Below are positions 59,728-64,000 of a stretch of 64,000 bases of DNA, one piece after another (position 1 is the stretch's first letter; every line of letters begins with the position of its first letter). The stretch comes from Prolixibacteraceae bacterium JC049 (lineage in GTDB: Bacteria > Bacteroidota > Bacteroidia > Bacteroidales > Prolixibacteraceae), in contig SACZ01000001.1 of NCBI GenBank assembly GCA_023369685.1, positions 381 to 64,380 on the forward strand, written 5' to 3'. The notes beneath the pieces are model-generated. The model had not been told where the DNA came from, made no database searches, and saw only the letters and a list, made by a program, of their open reading frames with translations. The translations under genes were made by a program, and so were the position numbers.

Positions 59728-60135
59728 TTACCAGTGTAGTGTTGACGAAATAAAAGCGGCAACTAATAATAAAATAGAGGTTAAAGCAAGAGTTGTAGGT
59801 GGTTCTCCTTTGGTGTGTTTTTTTACAAAAAGGGTTGCATAAACAGAAGGAATTGTTCCTGCTAATCCGATTGAAAACAGAATCAAATTTCCGGAAAAAT
59901 TGTTGTTGAGATTGTAACCGATAAAAAAAGATATAGTTATAGCCATCGATAAGTATCCTCCTCCCGCAACTCGCATTAAGGCTAAACACAAGGTTTTTAT
60001 AGGTATGGGTATTTGATTCCAGTCTTGATCTAATGCCTGAATGTGATATGGCATGCATTTCTTTTTAAAGAGATAGATGCCTCCGAATAAAAAACCAATA
60101 ATTGCCACCATTACATATAAAATATCTCCAATCAT
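59728..60135 (-). CDS. Small membrane protein of unknown function
   Basis: The 135-residue protein has four membrane helices (about 3-22, 48-72, 80-97 and 114-132). Between the first two is a basic, amphipathic stretch (FKKKCMPYHIQALDQDWNQIPIPIKTLCLALMR), and ahead of the last is KKHTKGEPPTT. I cannot name a family. A second frame over the same bases (59663-60058) is less protein-like, with Phe/Ser-rich runs. The gene is alone on the minus strand, and its promoter would lie in the 320 bases shared with grpE. Confidence 0.68.
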   Translation of the reverse strand: MIGDILYVMVAIIGFLFGGIYLFKKKCMPYHIQALDQDWNQIPIPIKTLCLALMRVAGGGYLSMAITISFFIGYNLNNNFSGNLILFSIGLAGTIPSVYATLFVKKHTKGEPPTTLALTSILLLVAAFISSTLHW

Positions 60136-60476
60136 TTCGCCTCTTTTAAATTGATTTTCGGGCTAAATATATATAGTTAGCTTTAAAAAATCACTACTTC
60201 TGCTTTAAAATACCTATGTGTAATATGAAAAATAAAAACTCGATCCAAATAGTTGAATATGAAAATATTATTGTATTTGAATGTAGTTGTGTGGTCAGTG
60301 GAGTTTGATTATGTATCTTTGCACTCGCAATTAACATTGTCTTTCAATACAAGAGTAACTGACAAGTTGTGTGTCAGTAAATAGATGCAATTGTGTCATA
60401 TTGACCTGATTTTAGGTTTGGCAAAATTGTTGATAATAGGGCAGTGCATTAATTTTTGAATATAACTAAGACAAAT
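60136..60476 (+). promoter_or_regulatory. Divergent intergenic region with the grpE promoter
   Basis: TATCTTTG at 60314-60321 is an exact TAnnTTTG -7 match, followed by GCACTCGCAA as in many Bacteroidota promoters. The start would be near 60328, giving a leader of about 150 bases before grpE. No CIRCE-type inverted repeat is seen. Confidence 0.55.
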
Positions 60477-61052
60477 ATGGCAAAGAGTAAGAATAAAGTA
60501 GAAAAGGAAGTTGTTGAGGAGAAAGAAGTGGTTCAGGAAGAGGTGAATGAGCAGGAAGCTGCTGCTGAAGCAACAACTGAAGAACCTAAAGAGGAACAAT
60601 GCGAAGCAGATCAGTTGAAAGAACAGTTGAATACTGTAAACGATAAGCATTTACGCTTACAGGCAGAGTTCGATAACTTCCGTCGTCGTACGCAGAAGGA
60701 GAAGCTGGAATTGATTAAATCGGCCGGAGAAAAAATCCTGGTTGATGTATTACCAGTTATCGATGACTTTGAGCGTGCATTGCAATCGATGCAAGGAGAA
60801 GACGAAGCAACTGCTGCCATGAAACAAGGAGTGGAGTTAATTTACAACCGTTTCAGTGAATTTATGAAGCAAAACGGTGTGACAGAAATCGAGGCTATGG
60901 AAAAAGAGTTCGATACAGATGTACACGAAGCACTGACAAAAATTCCGGCTCCTTCAGAAGAATTAAAAGGAAAAGTAGTTGATGTGATCCAAAAGGGATA
61001 CATGTTGAACGATAAAGTAATTCGTTTTGCCAAAGTGGTAATTGGAGAGTAA
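60477..61052 (+). CDS. grpE: GrpE nucleotide exchange factor
   Basis: The 191-residue protein (ATG at 60477; a TTG at 60456 is in frame) has an acidic N-terminal stretch of about 50 residues (VEEKEVVQEEVNEQEAAAE). A long coiled coil (about 50-105) includes HLRLQAEFDNFRRRTQKEKLELIK, and the beta-wing part is MEKEFDTDVHEALTKIPAPSEELKGKVVDVIQKGYMLNDKVIRFAKVVIGE. GrpE is the dimeric exchange factor that drives ADP release from DnaK. dnaK is not in the window, while dnaJ follows by 26 bases. The two form a co-transcribed chaperone pair. Confidence 0.96.
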   Translation: MAKSKNKVEKEVVEEKEVVQEEVNEQEAAAEATTEEPKEEQCEADQLKEQLNTVNDKHLRLQAEFDNFRRRTQKEKLELIKSAGEKILVDVLPVIDDFERALQSMQGEDEATAAMKQGVELIYNRFSEFMKQNGVTEIEAMEKEFDTDVHEALTKIPAPSEELKGKVVDVIQKGYMLNDKVIRFAKVVIGE

Positions 61053-61078
61053 ATTTGCAAACCTGAATTCGAAAAGAA

Positions 61079-62233
61079 ATGGCCAAAAGAGATTTTTACG
61101 AAGTACTAGGGGTTGACAAAGGTGCATCTCCGGAAGAGATAAAGAAAGCGTATCGCAAGAAAGCGATCAAATATCATCCTGATAAAAATCCGGATAACAA
61201 AGAAGCGGAAGAGAAGTTTAAAGAAGCTGCCGAAGCATACGAGGTGTTGAGTAACGAAGAGAAAAAGCAACGTTACGATCAGTTCGGTCATGCCGGAATG
61301 GGTGGTGGAGCCGGAGGTTTCGGTGGAGGTGCCCATGGAATGTCAATGGACGATATCTTCTCGATGTTCGGCGATGTATTTGGCGACTCTTTTGGTGGCT
61401 TTGGTGGTTTCGGAGGTGGCGGAGGCCGTCGTCAGCGTACTAATCGCGGTACTAATCTTCGCGTGAAGGTGAAACTGACATTGAAAGAAATTGCCGAGGG
61501 TGTTGAGAAGAAAATTAAGATTAAGAAATATGTCTCTTGTCAGCACTGTTCTGGTACTGGTGCCGAAGGAGGTTCGTCTTACAGTACTTGTTCCACTTGT
61601 AATGGTTCAGGGCAGGTAACACGCATCAGCAATACTTTCTTGGGGCAAATGCAAACTGCTTCGGTATGTCCATCATGTAATGGTGAAGGACGTGTTATTA
61701 CCAACAAATGTTCGCACTGTGCCGGTGAGGGAGTGACTCGTGGCGAAGAGGTAATTTCATTGCGAATTCCTGCTGGTGTAGCTGAAGGAATGCAGCTAAA
61801 TGTAAGTGGAAAAGGTAATGCTGCCCGTCGTGGTGGTGTTGCTGGAGATATGTTACTGCTAATCGAGGAAGAGGATCATCCAGAGTTAATCCGTGATGAC
61901 AATAACTTGATCTATAATTTGTTCTTGTCGATGCCAGAAATTGCATTGGGAAAAACAGCTGAAATTCCAACTGTTGATGGTCATGTGAAAGTGAAAATCG
62001 AAGGAGGAACACAGCCAGAAAAAGTACTTCGCCTACGTGGAAAAGGGTTGCCAGATGTAAATGGCTACGGTCGTGGCGATTTATTGGTTCGTGTTCACGT
62101 TTGGGTGCCTAAGAAACTTTCATCAGAAGATAAGAAGTTCTTAGAGAAATTGCAGTCGAGTCCTACTTTCCAGAAAGGTCCACAGCAAGAGGAGAAAAAC
62201 TTCTTCCGTCGCATGAAAGATATGTTTGAATAG
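61079..62233 (+). CDS. dnaJ: Chaperone DnaJ (type I)
   Basis: The 384-residue co-chaperone has the J domain (about 1-70: [35 protein letters not shown], with the HPD motif) and a Gly/Phe-rich linker (about 72-120). A zinc domain follows with four CxxCxGxG-type repeats (about 138-215: [42 protein letters not shown]). The C-terminal substrate-binding part contains [34 protein letters not shown]. It stimulates DnaK ATPase and presents unfolded protein. The full domain set shows it is the general DnaJ. A terminator hairpin follows the stop codon. Confidence 0.97.
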   Translation: MAKRDFYEVLGVDKGASPEEIKKAYRKKAIKYHPDKNPDNKEAEEKFKEAAEAYEVLSNEEKKQRYDQFGHAGMGGGAGGFGGGAHGMSMDDIFSMFGDVFGDSFGGFGGFGGGGGRRQRTNRGTNLRVKVKLTLKEIAEGVEKKIKIKKYVSCQHCSGTGAEGGSSYSTCSTCNGSGQVTRISNTFLGQMQTASVCPSCNGEGRVITNKCSHCAGEGVTRGEEVISLRIPAGVAEGMQLNVSGKGNAARRGGVAGDMLLLIEEEDHPELIRDDNNLIYNLFLSMPEIALGKTAEIPTVDGHVKVKIEGGTQPEKVLRLRGKGLPDVNGYGRGDLLVRVHVWVPKKLSSEDKKFLEKLQSSPTFQKGPQQEEKNFFRRMKDMFE

Positions 62234-62280
62234 AAGATTTCCAGATACAGGGTTTTCTAAACGACAGAAAATCTGAATGG

Positions 62281-62318
62281 AGTGGCTCGTTGAAAATTGT
62301 TTTGGCGAGCCACTTTTG
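62281..62318 (+). terminator. Intrinsic terminator after dnaJ
   Basis: AGTGGCTCG (62281-62289) pairs with CGAGCCACT (62306-62314) followed by a four-T run. It lies 48 bases after the stop codon. Confidence 0.78.
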
Positions 62319-62327
62319 TATTTCTCT

Positions 62328-62416
62328 ATCCTTCGTTTGCAACGAAGGATTTAAATTTCATGTTTCGGAAGTATGTTGTCACTCGTTACAAACGAGTGGG
62401 AGTTGTAGCCCACTCG
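62328..62416. repeat. REP-like intergenic element with three short inverted repeats
   Basis: Three hairpins lie in series: ATCCTTCGTT-TGC-AACGAAGGAT (62328-62350), CACTCGTT-ACA-AACGAGTG (62380-62398), and CGAGTGGG-N8-CCCACTCG (62393-62416). The second and third share AACGAGTGGG, so only one can form at a time. Such elements resemble REP/RAYT-type intergenic repeats of Bacteroidota, but I cannot confirm copy number. Confidence 0.6.
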
Positions 62417-62471
62417 AAAGGATTCGTGCGGTAGCAGTGTACCCAGTGTTAGAATATGAGTTTGGTACTAC

Positions 62472-63458
62472 TTATTCTGTTTCGGTTACTAATATCTGTT
62501 TCAAACTTTTTTCAATCTCTTCTTTATTGATGTTTTTACCAATTAAAACAATCTTGTTTTCGCGTGGAGTATCGTTCCAATAGTTTCCTTCTTCCAATGT
62601 GAAATAGCCTTTTACCGATTGAAAAATCATCTTCTGAGGTTCATTTTTGATGCAGATAATTCCCTTCATTCGGTATAAGTTCGAACTATTGAATTTTAAG
62701 AAATAGTCCATCCAAAAACGAAAACGTTCTTCTTCGAAGTCCCCTTTAAACGATATGGTGCAAGTGGTTATCGCTTCATGTTTCGAGGCTTTTTCGTCAT
62801 TAACCAATTGTACAGTTTTAAAATGATTGTAGGTTAACTGTTCAACTTTCTCAGCAGTGTTAAAGTGGTTGTCTAACAGATTAATTCCATTTAACTGTGC
62901 AAATTGAGTGTAATAGATGCGGGCAGTGGGATTAAGTAAGCGAAGTTTTTGGTCCAATTGCTCTTTCTTCAAATCATCAATTCGATCCATTTTATTTACG
63001 ATTACCTGATCGGCCAATACCAGTTGCTGCCTTACTTCCGATCTATCGGTTAGTAAATCGAAGAAATTTTCACCATCGATGAGTGCAATGGTACTGTCTA
63101 CATAAAATTTACTTCGAATTCTTTCTCCACTTACAAAAAACTCTTGAATGGAAGCCGGATCAGCAATGCCAGTTGTCTCAATTAGCAGGTGATTGAATTG
63201 CTTGTTAGATAACAATAAACTATTAATCATTAAGCCAAATTCATTGGTAATGGAACAGCAAATACAGCCATTGGAAAGTTCGTAGATATTTCCTCCTTCG
63301 GTTTTGTATATCAGTTCACTGTCAATGTTCTCTGAGCCAAATTCATTTTCGAAAATCACAAACTTTTTGGCCGTGTGTTTTTTTATGATTTGGTTCAATA
63401 AAGTGGTCTTTCCTGCTCCCAAAAAACCGGTTATTATGGTTACTGGTATCTGCTTCAT
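62472..63458 (-). CDS. CobW/G3E family GTP-binding metal chaperone
   Basis: The 328-residue GTPase has the P-loop GFLGAGKTTLLNQII and a metal-binding GCICCS motif with C65, C67 and C68. IETTGIADPASIQEFF is the switch region, and VIVNKMDRID the guanine specificity motif. A C-terminal CobW_C domain (about 210-320: EAITTCTISFKGDFEEERFRFWMDYFLKF) closes it. Members deliver Zn, Co or other metals to target enzymes. The metal here is unknown, because no cobalamin or zinc-uptake gene is adjacent. It is a single gene facing the dnaJ side repeat. Confidence 0.94.
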   Translation of the reverse strand: MKQIPVTIITGFLGAGKTTLLNQIIKKHTAKKFVIFENEFGSENIDSELIYKTEGGNIYELSNGCICCSITNEFGLMINSLLLSNKQFNHLLIETTGIADPASIQEFFVSGERIRSKFYVDSTIALIDGENFFDLLTDRSEVRQQLVLADQVIVNKMDRIDDLKKEQLDQKLRLLNPTARIYYTQFAQLNGINLLDNHFNTAEKVEQLTYNHFKTVQLVNDEKASKHEAITTCTISFKGDFEEERFRFWMDYFLKFNSSNLYRMKGIICIKNEPQKMIFQSVKGYFTLEEGNYWNDTPRENKIVLIGKNINKEEIEKSLKQILVTETE

Positions 63459-63622
63459 AAATTAATAGTAAATAGTTGCGCTAAGTTAGGACAAAATAGT
63501 GATGAAAAGGTTTTCTGAAATAATTAAAGTAAATCAATTGTGTTGAATCAAATTAAATATTAAGTTTATAATTGTAGTGATAGGAAGAAATGAGAGAGAG
63601 ATAAGAACCTAAAACTAATGTT

Positions 63623-64000
63623 ATGAGAATCATATTATTATTTGTGATTTGTTTTTTTATTCATGTTTCAGCCTTTTCGCAAAAGCAAGTGAAGCTTTTC
63701 TCTGATATTTACGATGGTGCTATACCTTTAAAGGGGGAGTTAGTAAATACAGAGTTATTAAATAGCCCTTATTATCTTCAGATTGCAGATTCTTTTCTCC
63801 TTGTTGGTAATAATACTGGTAAAGTTTTTGTCGATGTATTAAATGTCAATACAGGGAAAATAATTAATCAGTTTGGGTATAAAGGACGAGGTCCTGGAGA
63901 GATTTTGTATACTCATTCTTTTGGGCAGAGTTGGGATAAAAAAACATTTTGGGCTTATGATATTGTCGGTCGTAAACTGAATTATTACGATTCTAAAAAA
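63623..64000 (+). CDS. Secreted 6-bladed beta-propeller protein (3' end missing)
   Basis: An ATG at 63623 opens a frame that runs to the end of the window, giving 126 residues. A signal peptide is about 1-20 (MRIILLFVICFFIHVSAFSQ). The visible part has strands of the 6-bladed NHL/BF3222-type propeller: YLQIADSFLLVGNNTGKVFVDVLNVNTGKIINQFGYKGRGPGEI, with KGRGPGE the common turn. These secreted or lipoprotein propellers are abundant in Bacteroidota and mostly of unknown ligand. Direction and completeness beyond base 64000 are unknown. Confidence 0.75.
   Translation, partial: MRIILLFVICFFIHVSAFSQKQVKLFSDIYDGAIPLKGELVNTELLNSPYYLQIADSFLLVGNNTGKVFVDVLNVNTGKIINQFGYKGRGPGEILYTHSFGQSWDKKTFWAYDIVGRKLNYYDSKK

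Noticed and set aside
59663-60058. 131-codon open frame overlapping the small membrane protein gene
   Set aside because: It is Phe/Ser-rich and less protein-like. The other frame encodes four clear membrane helices and is preferred.
1-64000. tRNA, rRNA, CRISPR arrays, prophage or intact insertion sequences
   Set aside because: I scanned for tRNA T-arm patterns, repeat-spacer arrays, transposase and phage genes and found none that held up. A dedicated search could still find a short RNA gene.

Overview
The window looks like chromosomal DNA from a marine or sediment member of the Bacteroidota, most likely the Bacteroidales/Marinilabiliales side of the phylum. The evidence is an AT-rich composition, type IX secretion (T9SS) cargo with type A and type B sorting domains, a PorP/SprF protein, DUF4369/TlpA lipoproteins, a DUF4290 protein next to murA, a TGS-fused nucleoside kinase, a MurA with Asp in place of the fosfomycin-sensitive Cys, and promoters of the TTTG / TAnnTTTG type. 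The order-level placement is inference. I found no rRNA, tRNA, CRISPR array, prophage or intact insertion sequence.

Layout. 1-7.8 kb: a T9SS surface module with the 3' end of a repeat adhesin, a PorP/SprF-like outer membrane protein, a TPR-PD40-SPOR protein and a large PA14 protein. 7.9-16.6 kb: MarC, ApbE, a small membrane protein, a glycosyltransferase, an OmpH/Skp-like protein, proline dehydrogenase, a nitroreductase, an ABC-F ATPase and an Fe-type superoxide dismutase. 16.7-25.1 kb: a T9SS cargo protein, a C1 aminopeptidase, DoxX, a serpin plus lipoprotein pair, an ECF sigma factor joined to a barrel protein with an anti-sigma-like front end, and a CGGC protein. 25.2-31.6 kb: lytic transglycosylase, UvrA, a nucleoside-recognition (Gate) membrane protein, and an outer membrane protein behind two FNR-like palindromes.

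31.6-45.2 kb: nucleoside kinase, two tiny ORFs, a MATE transporter, an Mn-type superoxide dismutase, a lipoprotein/barrel pair, two cold-shock-domain proteins behind a long leader, dihydrolipoyl dehydrogenase, a TlpA lipoprotein with MeaB, and a DUF1573 protein. 45.4-52.1 kb: an RprXY-like two-component system, a TauE/SafE protein, an M20 amidohydrolase, a lipoprotein, a LuxR-type regulator with a degenerate receiver, and a type B T9SS PKD protein. 52.2-64 kb: UvrD/PcrA helicase, DUF4290-murA, TlpA, a bile-acid/sodium symporter family protein, an anomalous intergenic stretch, a small membrane protein, grpE-dnaJ, a CobW-type GTPase and the start of a 6-bladed propeller lipoprotein-like gene.

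Most transcription units are one to three genes long and many end in clear hairpin/T-tract terminators, several of them bidirectional between convergent genes. No large undescribed operon is obvious. The best leads are the sigma/barrel pair, the degenerate-receiver regulator beside surface-protein genes, the 11-bp TTGTTAAC direct repeats before the histidine kinase, the tandem TGATnnnnATCA sites, the cold-shock leader with a 30-codon ORF, and several structured intergenic repeats.
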